Assembly (NCBI RefSeq): GCF_027595985.1
Contig: NC_073305.1
Location: forward strand, 180,623,949 to 180,687,948
Direction: 5' to 3'
DNA: 64,000 nt
Source: Sorex araneus
Taxonomy: Eukaryota > Chordata > Mammalia > Eulipotyphla > Soricidae
Part shown: piece by piece, positions 44,952 to 56,839 of the stretch
How positions within the stretch are numbered: the first letter of the stretch is position 1
How the letters are laid out: every line of letters starts with the position of its first letter
Made by a program: the position numbers and the translations under genes
Notes under the pieces: model-generated
What the model saw: the letters and a program-made list of their open reading frames with translations, nothing else
Database searches by the model: none
Told to the model about the DNA's origin: nothing

Positions 44952-47900
44952 ATGACACAAAATCCTATCACAATAATCTCTCTCAACGTCAACGGCCTAA
45001 ATGCACCCATCAAGAGACACAGAGTGGCAAAATGGATCCAGAAATTAAACCCATCATTCTGCTGCCTGCAAGAAACACACCTGAACAAACAGAGTAAACA
45101 TAGACTCAAAGTCAAAAGATGGAAAACAATCCTGCAAGCAAACAACCCCCGTAAAAAAGCTGTAGTGGCCATCCTAATATCCGACAACATAGATTTCAGG
45201 TTGAAAAAGATTAAAAGGGACAGCGAAGGTCATTTTCTGTTTATCAAGGGATATGTTCAACAGGAAGAAATCACACTCTTAAACATATATGCACCTAATG
45301 AGCGACCAGCTAAATATTTAAAACAACTCCTAGCAGACTTCAAAGAGGACATCACTAACAGCACAATAGTAGTCGGAGACTTCAATATGGCCTTATCGCC
45401 TCTAGATAGATCGACAAGAACAAAACTCAACAAGGAAACACTGACTCTGAAAGAAGAAATTGAAGAGAGAGGCCTAATAGACCTATACAGGGCCTTACAC
45501 CCCCAAAAGAAAGAATACACATTCTTTTCCAGTGCACACGGAACATTTTCTAAAATAGACCATGTACTGGGCCCCAGAACATACCTCAATAGAATCGGAA
45601 AAATAGAAATTGTATCAACCATCTTTTCAGACCACGATGCGCTGAAGATAGAAGCTAACCACTCACTGACACGGAGAATCAAGTCAAACACTTGGAAATT
45701 AAACAATTCAATGTTGAATAATGAGTGGGTCAGGAAGGAAATCAAGGAAGAAATCAAAAAATACTTAGAAACAAATGAGAATGAAGACACGAGCTGCCAA
45801 AACCTATGGGACGCAGCTAAAGCCGTGTTAAGGGGAAAATTTATAGCTCTCCAAGCATTCCTCAGGAAGGAAGAAAGGGCCCACATAGACAGCTTGACTT
45901 CACAACTCAAGACCTTAGAAAAGGACCAGAAAAAGGAACCCAAACCAGATCGAAGGAAAGAAATAATAAAAATTAGAGCAGAAATTAATGACATGGAAAC
46001 CAAAAAGACAATCCGAAAGATCAATGAAACAAAGAGCTGGTTCTTCGAGAAAATAAACAAGATTGATAAACCGCTAGCAAGACTCACAAAGAAAGAAAGA
46101 GAAAGAACCCTAATAAATCGAATCAGAAATGAAAAGGGGGACATCATAACAGAAACCAGTGAGATTCAAAAGATCATTAGAGACTACTTCGAAAGTCTAT
46201 ATGCCACAAAACAGGAGAACCTAAAAGAAATGGATGGATTCCTCGATTCTTACAATCTCCCAAGACTGAACAAAGAAGACTTGGAATACCTGAATAGACC
46301 CATCAATGTTAAGGAAATTGAAGCTGTGATCAAAAACCTCCCCAAAAACAAAAGCCCAGGCCCAGATGGCTTCACTGGCGAATTCTTCCAAACATTTAAA
46401 GAAGACCTGCTGCCTGTTTTCCTCAAACTTTTCCAGGAAATTGAAAAAACAGGAAATCTCCCAAACAGTTTCTATGAAGCACACATCTCCCTAATACCAA
46501 AAGCAAACAAAGACATCACTAAGAAAGAAAATTACAGACCAATATCCCTGATGAACACCGATGCGAAGATCCTCAACAAAATACTGGCAAATAGGATCCA
46601 ACAACTCATCAAAAAGATCATACATCACGACCAAGTGGGATTCATCCCAGGGATGCAAGGATGGTTTAACATTCGGAAATCAATCAACATAATCCAGCAT
46701 ATCAACAAAAGTAAAGATAAAAACCATATGATCATATCAATAGATGCAGAGAAAGCATTTGACAAGATCCAACATCCTTTCATGATGAAAACCCTCGCCA
46801 AAATGGGGTTTGGAGGAACCTTCCTCAAGATAGTCGAAGCCATCTATCACAAGCCTACGGCAAGCATTATCCTCAACGGGGAAAAACTAAGGGCCTTTCC
46901 TCTGAGATCAGGCACAAGACAAGGATGCCCACTCTCACCACTCCTCTTCAATATAGTACTGGAAGTACTTGCGATAGCTATCAGACAAGAAAAAGAGATT
47001 AAGGGCATCCAGATAGGAAGGGAAGAAATCAAACTCTCACTATTTTCAGACGACATGATACTATATCTAGAGAAGCCTAAAACCTCTACTAAGAAACTCT
47101 TAGAAACAATAGACTTATACAGTAAAGTTGCAGGCTACAAAATCAATACCCAAAAATCCATGGCCTTCATATATGCAAACAATGAGGCAGAGGAAAGGGA
47201 CATGAAAAAAGCAATCCCATTCACAATTGTGCCCCAGAAAATCAAGTACCTCGGAATCAGCTTAACCAAGGAAGTAAAAGACCTTTACAAAGAAAACTAC
47301 ATAACGCTACTCCATGAAATCAAAGAGGACATGAGGAAATGGAAACATATACCCTGCTCGTGGATAGGGAGAATCAATGTTGTCAAAATGGCAATACTCC
47401 CTAAAGCATTATACAAATTCAATGCGATCCCTATACATATACCCATGACACTCTTCAAAGAAATGGATCAAGCAATCCTAAAATTCATATGGAATAACAA
47501 ACGTCCAAGGATAGCTAAAACAATTCTTGGGAAAAAGATGATGGGAGGCATCACCATCCCCAACCTCAAACTTTACTACAAAGCAGTAACAATTAAAACA
47601 GCATGGTACTGGAACAAAGGCAGAGCCGTAGACCAATGGAACAGGGTGGAATACCCCTACACACAACCCCAAATGTATGACCATCTAATCTTTGATAAGG
47701 GAGCAAGAGATGTGAAGTGGAGCAAGGAAAGCCTCTTTAACAAATGGTGCTGGCACAACTGGACAACCACATGCAAAAAAATGGGTTTAGACCTTGACCT
47801 GACACCATGCACAAAAGTCAGATCAAAATGGATTAAAGACCTCAACATTAGACCACAAACCATAAGGTACATTGAAGACAATGTCGGCCAAACCCTCCAC

Positions 47901-48770
47901 GATATTGAAGATAAAGGTATCTTCAAAGGTGGCACGGAACTAAGCAATCTAGTAAAAACAGAGATCAACAAATGGGACTACATTAAACTAAAAAGCTTCT
48001 GCACCGCAAGAAATACATTGACCAGAATCCAAAGACTATCCACAGAATGGGAAATGATATTTACACAATACCCATCAGATAAGGGGTTGATATCAATGGT
48101 ATATAAAGCACTGGTTGAACTCTACAAGAAGAAAACATCCAACCCCATCAAAAAATGGGGCGAAGAAATGAACAGAAACTTTACCAAGGAAGAAATACGA
48201 ATGGCCAAAAGGCACATGAAAAAGTGCTCTGCATCACTAATCATCAGAGAGATGCAGATCAAAACAACCATGAGATACCACCTCACACCACAGAGACTAG
48301 CACACATCCAAAAGAACAAAAGCAACCGCTGTTGGAGAGGATGTGGGGAGAAAGGGACCCTTCTTCACTGCTGGTGGGAATGCCGACTGGTTCAGCCCTT
48401 CTGGAAAACAATTTGGACGACTCTCAAAAAATTAGATATTGAATTCCCATTTGACCCAGCAATACCACTGCTGGGAATATATCCCAGAGAGGCAAAAAAG
48501 TACAATCGAAACAACATCTGCACATGTATGTTCATCGCAGCACTGTTTACAATAGCCAGAATCTGGAAAAAACCCGAATGCCCCAGAACGGATGACTGGT
48601 TGAGGAAACTTTGGAACATCTATACAATGGAATACTATGCAGCTGTTAGAAAAAAGGAGGTCAAGAATTTTGTAGTTAAGTGGATGGGCATGAAAAGTTT
48701 CATGCTGAGTGAAATGAGTCAGAAAGAGAGAGACAGACATAGAAAGATTGCACTCATCTATGGTATATAG
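44952..48770 (+). CDS. L1 ORF2 protein (1272 aa): endonuclease and reverse transcriptase
   Basis: ORF2p nicks target DNA and reverse-transcribes L1 RNA at the nick. I choose ATG 44952 ([17 protein letters not shown]), which matches the start of other mammalian ORF2 proteins; the frame is open back to a GTG at 44916. The apurinic-type endonuclease shows N12, QETHL (E41), VVGDFN (about 140-145) and SDHDALK (about 226). The reverse transcriptase has [20 protein letters not shown] (catalytic D598), [12 protein letters not shown] and FSDD at 698-701 (catalytic D700, D701). A serine replaces the usual alanine of FADD. The C-terminal CCHC knuckle is at about 1127-1144 (C-x3-C-x7-H-x4-C). Full family length (human 1275), no interruptions. 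Confidence 0.95.
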   Translation: MTQNPITIISLNVNGLNAPIKRHRVAKWIQKLNPSFCCLQETHLNKQSKHRLKVKRWKTILQANNPRKKAVVAILISDNIDFRLKKIKRDSEGHFLFIKGYVQQEEITLLNIYAPNERPAKYLKQLLADFKEDITNSTIVVGDFNMALSPLDRSTRTKLNKETLTLKEEIEERGLIDLYRALHPQKKEYTFFSSAHGTFSKIDHVLGPRTYLNRIGKIEIVSTIFSDHDALKIEANHSLTRRIKSNTWKLNNSMLNNEWVRKEIKEEIKKYLETNENEDTSCQNLWDAAKAVLRGKFIALQAFLRKEERAHIDSLTSQLKTLEKDQKKEPKPDRRKEIIKIRAEINDMETKKTIRKINETKSWFFEKINKIDKPLARLTKKERERTLINRIRNEKGDIITETSEIQKIIRDYFESLYATKQENLKEMDGFLDSYNLPRLNKEDLEYLNRPINVKEIEAVIKNLPKNKSPGPDGFTGEFFQTFKEDLLPVFLKLFQEIEKTGNLPNSFYEAHISLIPKANKDITKKENYRPISLMNTDAKILNKILANRIQQLIKKIIHHDQVGFIPGMQGWFNIRKSINIIQHINKSKDKNHMIISIDAEKAFDKIQHPFMMKTLAKMGFGGTFLKIVEAIYHKPTASIILNGEKLRAFPLRSGTRQGCPLSPLLFNIVLEVLAIAIRQEKEIKGIQIGREEIKLSLFSDDMILYLEKPKTSTKKLLETIDLYSKVAGYKINTQKSMAFIYANNEAEERDMKKAIPFTIVPQKIKYLGISLTKEVKDLYKENYITLLHEIKEDMRKWKHIPCSWIGRINVVKMAILPKALYKFNAIPIHIPMTLFKEMDQAILKFIWNNKRPRIAKTILGKKMMGGITIPNLKLYYKAVTIKTAWYWNKGRAVDQWNRVEYPYTQPQMYDHLIFDKGARDVKWSKESLFNKWCWHNWTTTCKKMGLDLDLTPCTKVRSKWIKDLNIRPQTIRYIEDNVGQTLHDIEDKGIFKGGTELSNLVKTEINKWDYIKLKSFCTARNTLTRIQRLSTEWEMIFTQYPSDKGLISMVYKALVELYKKKTSNPIKKWGEEMNRNFTKEEIRMAKRHMKKCSASLIIREMQIKTTMRYHLTPQRLAHIQKNKSNRCWRGCGEKGTLLHCWWECRLVQPFWKTIWTTLKKLDIEFPFDPAIPLLGIYPREAKKYNRNNICTCMFIAALFTIARIWKKPECPRTDDWLRKLWNIYTMEYYAAVRKKEVKNFVVKWMGMKSFMLSEMSQKERDRHRKIALIYGI

Positions 48771-49239
48771 AATAACAGAGTGGGAGACTATCACCCAAGA
48801 ACTGTAGAAATAAGTACCAGGAGGTTGACTCCATGGCTTCGAGGCTGGCCTCACGTTCCGGGGAAAGGTCAACTCAGAGAAGCGATCATCAACTACATTG
48901 TAGTCGAAGGCCATGTGGGGGAAGGGAGTTGCGGGCTGAATGAGGGCTAGAGACTGAGCACAGCGGCCACTGAACACCTTTATTGCAAACCACAACAGCT
49001 AATTAGAGAGAGAGAACAGAAGGGAATGCCTTGCCACAGTGGCAGGGTGGGGTGGGGGGGAGATGGGATTGGGGAGGGTGGGAGGGACGCTGGGTTTACG
49101 GGTGGTGGAGAATGGGCACTGGTGAAGGGATGGGTTCCCGAACTTTGTATGAGGGAAGTATAAACACAAAAGTGTATAAATCTGTAACTGTACCCTCACG
49201 GTGATTCTCTAATTAAAAATAAATAAAATTAAAAAAAAA
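48771..49239 (+). other. L1 3'UTR and primary A-rich end
   Basis: Holds GCAGGGTGGGGTGGGGGGG (about 49043-49061), a tract able to form a G-quadruplex as in other L1 3'UTRs, and ends CACGGTGATTCTCTAATTAAAA. Its ending lacks the TTCAATAAA seen in the older copies; AATAAA-like AAATAAAATT is at 49221-49230. Confidence 0.8.
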
Positions 49240-49304
49240 CCACGTTATTTATACTGTACACACATACAAAAAATAATAAATGGGTATATTCTATATGCAA
49301 GAGC
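49240..49304 (+). other. 3'-transduced flank carried by the L1
   Basis: 65 nt of non-L1 sequence between the L1 A-rich end and a second poly(A) (49305-49314). It includes AATAAA at 49275-49280, 24 nt before the poly(A) start. The perfect TSD begins only after that second tail, so this flank moved with the element. Confidence 0.85.
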
Positions 49305-49626
49305 AAAAAAAAAAGATGAGTAGAGAGAAAATATAATGAGATTGAGATCTGTTCACTGAAGAAACAGAACAGGAAAAAATAATACATAGCAAATTGTTAA
49401 CTTGGAGTATCCTGTTCTGAATTTGCGAACACCAAAGAGAGATATAGATACGGATACAGCTAGTTTTGTGATGCAATAATTGATAAATCCCAGTTCACAA
49501 TTAGGAGGTTCAGATAATTCATCTCTGGCACTAATAAATTTTCAATGAAATAAGAAGGAAAAATGTTTGCTAAGAAGATGAGTTGAGATTCGAGCAGACT
49601 GGAAAACACATGAAAAGGCATGTTGA

Positions 49627-49801
49627 GGGGCTGGAGGGATAGCACAGCAGGTAGGGCGTTTGCCTTGCACGGGGCCGACCCAGGGGTTCTAATCACAGCA
49701 TCCCATATGCTCCCCTGAGCACCGCCAGGGGTAATTCCTGAGTGAAGAGCCAGGAGTAACCCATGTGCATCGCCGGGTGTGACCCAAAAACAAAAACAAA
49801 A
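49627..49801 (+). mobile_element. SINE B, full length, best copy
   Basis: Head GGGCTGGAGGGATAGCACAG with A-box-like TAGCACAGCAGGTAGGGCG, then CATCCCATATGCTCCCCTGAG, a GAGCCAGGAGTAACCC core, GTGTGACCCAAAAACAAAAAC and a poly(A)-like tail. It is flanked by the perfect 14-bp TSD AAAAGGCATGTTGA (49613-49626 and 49802-49815). The A-rich tail indicates L1-mediated insertion. Confidence 0.93.
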
Positions 49802-49815
49802 AAAAGGCATGTTGA

Positions 49816-52800
49816 TAGGTAGCTCTGAGGCCTTAATTAAGCTTAGTAATAATATTTTTTGTCATAATGCTAATATACAGGTTACTGTGATTCTTCTTCC
49901 AGAACTGGAAGTCCCCGACATAAGACAAGAGAAATTAGATTGCAACATTTATTTGAATCTTACTGTCTGAATATGTCTACCAGAGTAACTGGAGTGATAT
50001 GGAATCAAATACTCTTGGGAGAAAGTAGATCAAATATTGAATTCTGGGGTTCCAGATGAATCTAGTTATAGGGAGAGACCAATTTGAGTATTCCTGACTT
50101 TAAAGAGAATGATTGGAGGAAGCCAAGCAATGACAATATATAAGAGAAACTCAGTGATGAAATAGAAGAATGAGAGGGATGAGCATTTGGATCACCGGTA
50201 ATAATGGGAATTTAGGATTTCTGAGTTTCTGAAGACACTGTGATATTAACAAGACCTTGCATTTGCCTACATTGACCTGAAAACTCCCTATGGCTTTTAG
50301 GAGAAGTTACAGTCACGTGATGAATATGATATTCCAGAAATTTACAGCTTGAAAAGAAGGATATTGAAGATGGTAGGTGAGGGTCGGATGACATTAGTGT
50401 CAAAGAAAGTCTCCCTTCATTCTGCCCAGGCGAGAGATGGGAACCTGTGCAGTGCTCACTGATGCAAATTTCAGGAAAGTGGTTTTAGTTACAGCAAAGA
50501 GGAGCAGAACATTCTCTTCTAATCATGCTTATGGTCAGGCCTGCAATTCCCCTGTTAAGACCACCCCATTAATTTCAGTGTCTTTGAGCATCTCTCCATA
50601 ATTTCTCTTGCCTTTTCCAGGAATTTACTCTCTACCTTGTCTTCTTAGAAAATGCTGACCTTTCCTTCAAGAACTATCTTATCTGGAAAACCTTCTTTTG
50701 AATCCCAACTGCCTGGGAGAATCAAATGTTCTTTCTGTTCTTTCATGCCATTGTGTTTTTCTGTGATAACCCTCATAGGGATATTCATATTGCCTTTACT
50801 TTTCTGTCTCTCCTCAAGAGGGAAAAAGTGCCTTGGGCCAAAGACAAGCTGTTAATATTTGTGTTTCTATTCCTCAGAGTGTTATCTACCATGCATTAGC
50901 AAATTGATATTTTTAAAAATAATTTAGACATAAAGACCCAAGAAAGCAGCCCATTACTTTCTGAGGTCAATGCCAAGAGACAGAAAAGAGGCATATATGA
51001 GTGAATTATAAGACCCATGCACAATTTTACTGGCCAGTGAAATTAACAAAGAAATTATGAAGCAACAATAATGCTACTAATAATAAAAATTTTATAATAA
51101 ATCAGGGATACATATTCTCTTTAAGGAAAAGTCAAACACTTTGTGTCCCAGTTATCAGGCTGAGTTATGACCCAAAAATATATTCATTTAATGTTGCCAC
51201 ATATAAAATTTGTAGTTGTACTTATGTATTGCCTGTTTATTAAATTATTAAAACTACCTAGTTTTCTAAGTAAACAATAGCTATTATTTAAAACATATGT
51301 TACTATAAAAATTCTAACATGGTGTATTGTGTTCAAATTAACTGAAGCTGGATAATTTAACATGCTCGTATGTAATATCATTATTAAATACTAATATATT
51401 TTATTATTCCTTCAATTGTCTCTACTTTTTCTAGGATTTTTCTACAAAAATATTCCTAGCTGTTTTTTAATTATAAAGAATTATTGGGCATTCTAAGTTA
51501 TACAATAAAAACTGTCCAGAGAACACAAAACAGATAATATGGTGGTGTCATGAAACACCCAATCAGGAATCATACTGGAAAGTTTACAATACCCCCATGC
51601 TCATTCTCCATGAAAATCAGCATTAGTAGTTTATAAGACTTTCTCATTCTCTCTCTTTGAATCTTTGCTAAAAAATGATTTATTGTGAAAAATTTACTTA
51701 AATGAAGTAAAAGCACCATGAGGGACTGTCATTCTTCACTTATTTTCACTCACAGAAGACTGAGACCTCCTACTTCTCTCTCTGGGTATTTCCATGGTTT
51801 CCAAATGTTTGAGTCAATGGTTCTGAGTTAGTGTTAGCAGGTGGATCCCTTGTTATTTTTAACTCTTCAGCTTCACCCATGCTGTTCCTGCTTATAGACA
51901 GAAATTCTCTACTAAAACTAGTACTTTGATTTCTTCCAGTGGAATTGCTTTTATTGATAAATTATTGTCCTATGTGTCACTTCTTCATCATTGTGAAATT
52001 GCTTGCTCAGTTAGAATTTTTTTAAACTCATCTACTGCGCACACATACACACACATACACACACATACTCACACACACACACACACACACACACCTCCAA
52101 ACTATTTTCAAATTCTGAAGACTCATGCAATGTAAATGTGTATTGGACTTGAGGCCAAAATGAAAAGCGAATTATAATCAATCATGGATCTAATATTTTT
52201 ATATATTATTTCAATCTATATCTGCTTTTAAGTGGGTTAAACACTTTTTCTTATTATAGAAGTTATGTAATCATTATAAAAATGTAAATAGTATAGGAAC
52301 AAATAAAGTAAAAAGAAAATATCTTCAGTATCTCTGATAGTAAACAGGTATATCTTTATGTGGACTCAACAAATCACTTAATGGAATATGGCTATGAGAT
52401 ATAATGTGGCTCTTGTGTAAGATCATTTAAAATTTGTTTATTGTTAAAAATAATGTGAAAAGCATAGATGTCTATTTATTGAGAAATCATGGCTAAGTTA
52501 TGGTTGTTCCACTGAAAGTGATCTATGTAGATCTAGATGGCTGAGTTCGACCAAAGTATATTATTCATTTCAGACACGTTACTAAGTGAAAAAGCTTAAG
52601 TTACTAAGCTTTAGACTTGCTATTAACTGAAAAAAAAAGTTGTTTTTTTATGTGTGTTTTTGATGTTTGTGGTTTTAATTTTCCCTTTCATTGTTGCTTC
52701 AGGTATTCCACTCACCATCCTTTTGTTTGGGGAACTGGCAGACTAATATTCTTTCCATGGTACTTAAGACAATGACATGTGAGAGAACAAAAATTTCAGG

Positions 52801-53469
52801 AAAGCTAAACATTCTTCCTTATCCCACTTCTAGTCACAATGCAAAAACTTTGCACCAAATTCTTTTCACCAGAATTCTCTCCTTTTGGTCAACAAGTATC
52901 CTATATCCTAAGCAATTCAATGCACAATGTTTTCTTTGGGAATTCACTATCCATTATCAAAAATTAGTCATATAAGCCTATTTAATATAAAATAAATAGA
53001 AAGAAGACAGATGAGATTGTAAGGCTGAGAATATTTTTAAACTATTTCTGTTTATATAGATATAAAGATATAAAAATATCTATATTTTTAAATGTAGATC
53101 TCTAAACAGCTCTGACTTTTTCTTTCTTAGATAATTTTAGGTCACTTCTACAGAGGTTAAAAGAGACAGTCATATCACATTGTATACGCTTGAGGTATAC
53201 CTTGTGTTTGATCCACCTATGTGACAGATGTTAAATTTTGCTTTTTACTGAGAAGGCAGAAAGATAGCTTTTTATGATTTCGAGTAGAGTTGACTGTCAT
53301 TTGTTCATTTTTCTTTATTGTTGATGCTCAGCAAACCTTATTTTAGTGTCTTACCTCTTTATTGGGAAGATCATGTAGATTTTAAAGATTGTTTTGGGTT
53401 CAAATTTGGGGAAATTCCCTCCTACCCCCAATTTTGTTTTCTGCGTGGGCTATGAATTTTTGTGATTTG
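49816..53469. other. Unique AT-rich sequence
   Basis: 3.6 kb with no gene or transposon I recognise, apart from the CA microsatellite listed separately. Confidence 0.4.
52040..52094. repeat. (CA)n microsatellite
   Basis: CACACATA units passing into a pure CA run of about 26 bases. Confidence 0.95.
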
Positions 53470-53645
53470 TTTTTTGGCTTGGTTTTGGGGCCACACCTGG
53501 CAGTGCTCTGGGCTTCCTCTGGGGTCTATGCTTAGGGATCAGACCTGGCAGGGTTTGGGGGACCATACAAGGTGCCAGAAATCAAACCTGGGTCTGTGAA
53601 GGCCTTTTGCACTGTATCACTCTACCATCTCTTTGGCCCTGGGCT
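53470..53645 (-). mobile_element. SINE B
   Basis: TTTTGGGGCCACACCTGGCAG, CTTAGGGATCAGACCTGGC and CACTGTATCACTCTACCATC in reverse order. Confidence 0.75.
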
Positions 53646-54327
53646 ATGCAATTTCAAGGCAATTCAAGTTTTCCCAGGAAGTGAATCTATCTGGTTTTCC
53701 AATTGACATGAATACTTTATCACTGTTCTTATACATTGCAAATTTTGTGTTATTTTCATCACTGTCAGAACTTCCTGCCAAATCAGTGAGATATTTAATT
53801 TTATCCCAGTGTGTTCATTTGAGTTCTTCCTCTTTATTAATTTATTGCTCAAACAATACAAGACTATCCATTATAACTAGTGAACATTCATCTCTTCCTG
53901 TAATGAATGGCTGTGTTTTGAGTGTGATTTGAACATTGTAGATACATTAAAAAAAAAAAAAGAGAGAGAGACAGTCATTCTCTTTAAAAAAAGGAATAAT
54001 GCTTAAAGAAGCTGCAGAGTCAAAAAAAAAAACAAGAAAAAAATCAAAGTAATTTCCCTATTTCTGGTGCTTTTTAATATCCATATTCTGCTTAGGACAT
54101 CTAGGAAGAAAACTGCAGCAGAACTCAGCTGTGATAAAATTCTGTGTTAATAGAAGTGAAACTGGATTTAGAGCGAAGGCAAGAATAGGGAAAGATGAAA
54201 AAGAACAAAAATCCAGGTAAGTATGGCACCTGCATCCAATAGCAATTTACCCACTTATTTATGTTTAACATTGATTCCAAATTTCAGACAAGTGACACAA
54301 ATTTAAACAATGAAGAAAATGTAGCAC
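53646..54327. other. Unique sequence
   Basis: Nothing recognised; A-runs at 53948 and 54022. Confidence 0.35.
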
Positions 54328-54341
54328 TATACTGAGAAGAG

Positions 54342-54588
54342 GGCTGGAGCAACAGCGCAGCTGGTAGGGCATTTGCCTTGCATGCAGCCGACCCAGGTTC
54401 GATTCCTCCCTTCCTCTCCAAGCACCCGACAAGCTACTGAGAGTATCTCATCTGCACGGCAGAGCCTGGCACGCTACCCATGGCCTATTCGTTATTCCAA
54501 AACCAGTAACAACAAGTCTCACAATGGAGAATTTACTGGTGCCCGCTCAAGCAAATCAATGAGCGATGGGATAACAGTGCTACTTGTT
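54342..54588 (+). mobile_element. SINE A, full length
   Basis: Head GGGCTGGAGCAACAGCGCAG with a textbook B box GGTTCGATTCC (54396-54406), SINE A body, and RTE end ACTGGTGCCCGCTCAAGC. TSD TATACTGAGAAGAG / TATATTGAGAAGAG at 54328-54341 and 54589-54602 (one mismatch). Confidence 0.94.
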
Positions 54589-54602
54589 TATATTGAGAAG
54601 AG

Positions 54603-55489
54603 TTAGGGAGCTCATTTTAAGATGACAAATTGTAGCCAAATACAGACAGGCAACAGAGAGCATGTTATAATATCAAATACACAAATGACATCTCAAAAAC
54701 AGAAGTGCTCGTGAAGGAATGAATTGATTGGTGAGAGAATATATAAGATTTAGATGGAGGAAGAGAAGATGGGAGTATAACAAATATCTGCAGATAAACT
54801 ATTTTCATCAGTCTTTCAGAGATCAAAAGCAGAATTTGAAGTTAGGCTTGTGCTGGATTGGAACTTAACATGGATCGTTCAGGACAGTTTTATAAATTGG
54901 TCTATTATTTATACTCAGTTTGAATGAGTACTTCAGTATGTATATTGCTTGATATCTGCTCAGAGAATTTACTTACTTTTCAAAACAGGAACTTCTATAT
55001 AATTGCCAGTTGTTGCAAAATACTCTTGGTAATTATTCCACAGCACTCAGTTGTTCAATTTTAGAAAGGTTTATACATGCAGAACAACGTAGTAAATTAA
55101 GTTATCATGTGAGTTTTTCAAAGGAAACAGCATCTTGTGAATCAGCATCTTGTGTTCAGAGTATTACTAAGGCACCTCTTTAAAGTTTACATATACTTAT
55201 CTTTATTACATCTGTATTTGCTATAAAGTCTACAAACAACTACCCCTCAAATTTGGGGTATTCTTAGATAGTGATATCAATTGTAGTGGCATTGAATAGT
55301 AGTTTTTAGCTTTTGCATCTTAATGGCAATGTGACACTTATCTATGACGGGTTTGAGGAGGCTGGGGTTATCTTTATATTTGTCACAGCTTTAGAAAGAA
55401 AATATAATCTAAATAAAATGTGTTTGGAAATAATCTATATATAACTACTCTTGTAGATGTGAAAAAGTTGTTTCAGAAATTAACACGGA
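54603..55489. other. Unique sequence
   Basis: Nothing recognised. Confidence 0.35.
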
Positions 55490-55662
55490 TTTTTTTTTTC
55501 CCTGTGGATCACACCCAGCAATGCACAGGGGTTACTCCTGGCTCTACACTCAGGAATTACTTCTGGTGGTGCTCACAGGACCATATGGGATGCTGGGAAT
55601 CTAACCTAGGTCAGTCACGTGCAAAGCAAACACCCTACCCATTGTACTTTTACTCCAGTCCC
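55490..55662 (-). mobile_element. SINE B
   Basis: T-run, GATCACACCCAGCAATGCAC, GTTACTCCTGGCTCTACAC, ACCATATGGGATGCTGGGAA, GTGCAAAGCAAACACCCTACC: a clear reverse copy. Confidence 0.88.
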
Positions 55663-55679
55663 TTACACAGAAATTTTTT

Positions 55680-56007
55680 TTAACTTTTTATTAAATCACC
55701 ATGTGGAAAGTTACAAAGTTCTCAGGTTTATATGTCAGTTATACAATATTCAAACACCCATCCCTTCACCAGTGCCCATATTCCCCCACCAGAAACCCCA
55801 GTATACCCCCCCACCCCCTACCCCTACTGTATAACTAATGAATTTCACTTCATTTTTTCTTTACCTTGATTACATTCCAAAATTCAACACAAAACTCACT
55901 ATAGTTGTTGGAGTTTCCAACCAAGAGAGACAGACCTACTACATTTGATAATTAGTTTTTCATTGCTGGAAATGAAGAGATATGTAGCCCCACTGCTACA
56001 AGTACAT

Positions 56008-56062
<55 letters not shown>

Positions 56063-56824
56063 CCTTTTTCCTTTTCCCTTTTTTTTTCTTTTTCCCCCTC
56101 ATCCTCCTTCCCGCGCCTCATAGTATGGTGTATGCCATGCCGCATTGGCCAGCGTGGGGTTTTTGCTTAGTTCACAGTCCAGAGAGGTGGCTGCTACATT
56201 AAAAACCTTCAATATTTCAACAAAAACTTACTGTTATTATTTGGAGTTTCCCCCCCAAGTCAGACCTGTTCAAAAGGAACCGTTTCTCATTGCTGACAAT
56301 TATAAATGTTAAGTCGCGCAGACGCTGCTGCGTCCACGCGGTTTTGGATTTCTGTATAAAGTCCAGGGAAAATTCTGCCAGAAATTACATAGCCCAACTC
56401 ACAGTTCCAGTGCATTGCTGTAAGAAGTCTCTGAATTCAAAGTCTTTAGGTGCAGAGGGTCCGATTCGCGCTCAGCGGCTCCGGATTTATCTGGGCCGAG
56501 GGCGTGCCGGTTACGCCCCCTTCCCATGAGTTCCTGGGAGCCCCAAAAGTAAAAACCGAATACCTGTGGGTTTGGAGTCACAGAAGATGGCGCCTGCCAC
56601 GTGGGTGCCGCCAGGCCGCCGCTTTCCGTGCAGGAAGACAGGGTGGGGAGGAAAAAAATCCACCCCCGGCAGCACAGAGTTGTAGCCCAGTTCGCAGTCC
56701 CAATGCATTGCTATCGGATGCTGCGCTGGATGCCCGAATGTGTTACATCTCTGGAGTCAAAGTCTTTAGGCGCAGAGGGTCCAATTCGAGCTCAGCGGCT
56801 CCAGATTTATCTGGGCCGAGGGCG
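55680..56824 (-). mobile_element. Composite retroposon, copy with a different 5' monomer
   Basis: Minus strand; 15-bp TSD ACACAGAAATTTTTT at 55665-55679 and 56825-56839. Its 3' body matches that of the 21707-29220 element (TTCCCTGGACTTTATACAG, AAATATTGAAGG, CCCCACGCTGGC, GAACTTTGTAACTTTCCAC, GGTGATTTAATAAA). Its 5' part is unrelated to the 338-bp monomer: a unit of about 300-320 bp present about 1.4 times, with GCAGAGGGTCCGATTCG at 56453 and GCAGAGGGTCCAATTCG at 56773. That unit has CACGTG (56598-56603) and AAGATGGCGCC (56584-56594), a YY1-type site. A (TC)n tract at 56011-56057 lies in the body. Confidence 0.9.
56011..56057. repeat. (TC)n microsatellite
   Basis: 47 bases of TC, followed by a pyrimidine-rich stretch to about 56110; inside the composite retroposon body. 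Confidence 0.95.
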
Positions 56825-56839
56825 ACACAGAAATTTTTT

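Larger units (their letters stand above)
43531..49311 (+). mobile_element. Apparently intact LINE-1 with 3' transduction
   Basis: Complete layout: 5'UTR (43531-43946), ORF1, a 42-nt spacer, ORF2, a 3'UTR with a G-rich tract (about 49040-49085) and an A-rich L1 end (49211-49239). The 14-bp TSD AAAGATGAGTAGAG at 43517-43530 and 49312-49325 is perfect. Both ORFs are open over their full family length, so the copy is young and possibly still competent. Between the L1 tail and the final poly(A) lie 65 nt of non-L1 sequence (49240-49304) with AATAAA at 49275-49280, the pattern of a 3' transduction. Confidence 0.95.

Noticed and set aside
44259-48995. Long minus-strand ORFs (up to 296 codons) opposite L1 ORF1 and ORF2
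   Set aside because: Antisense shadows of the A-rich L1 coding strand; no domain.
54342-54410. tRNA gene
   Set aside because: A and B boxes are present but there is no cloverleaf; it is a SINE head repeated across the window. No true tRNA gene was found.
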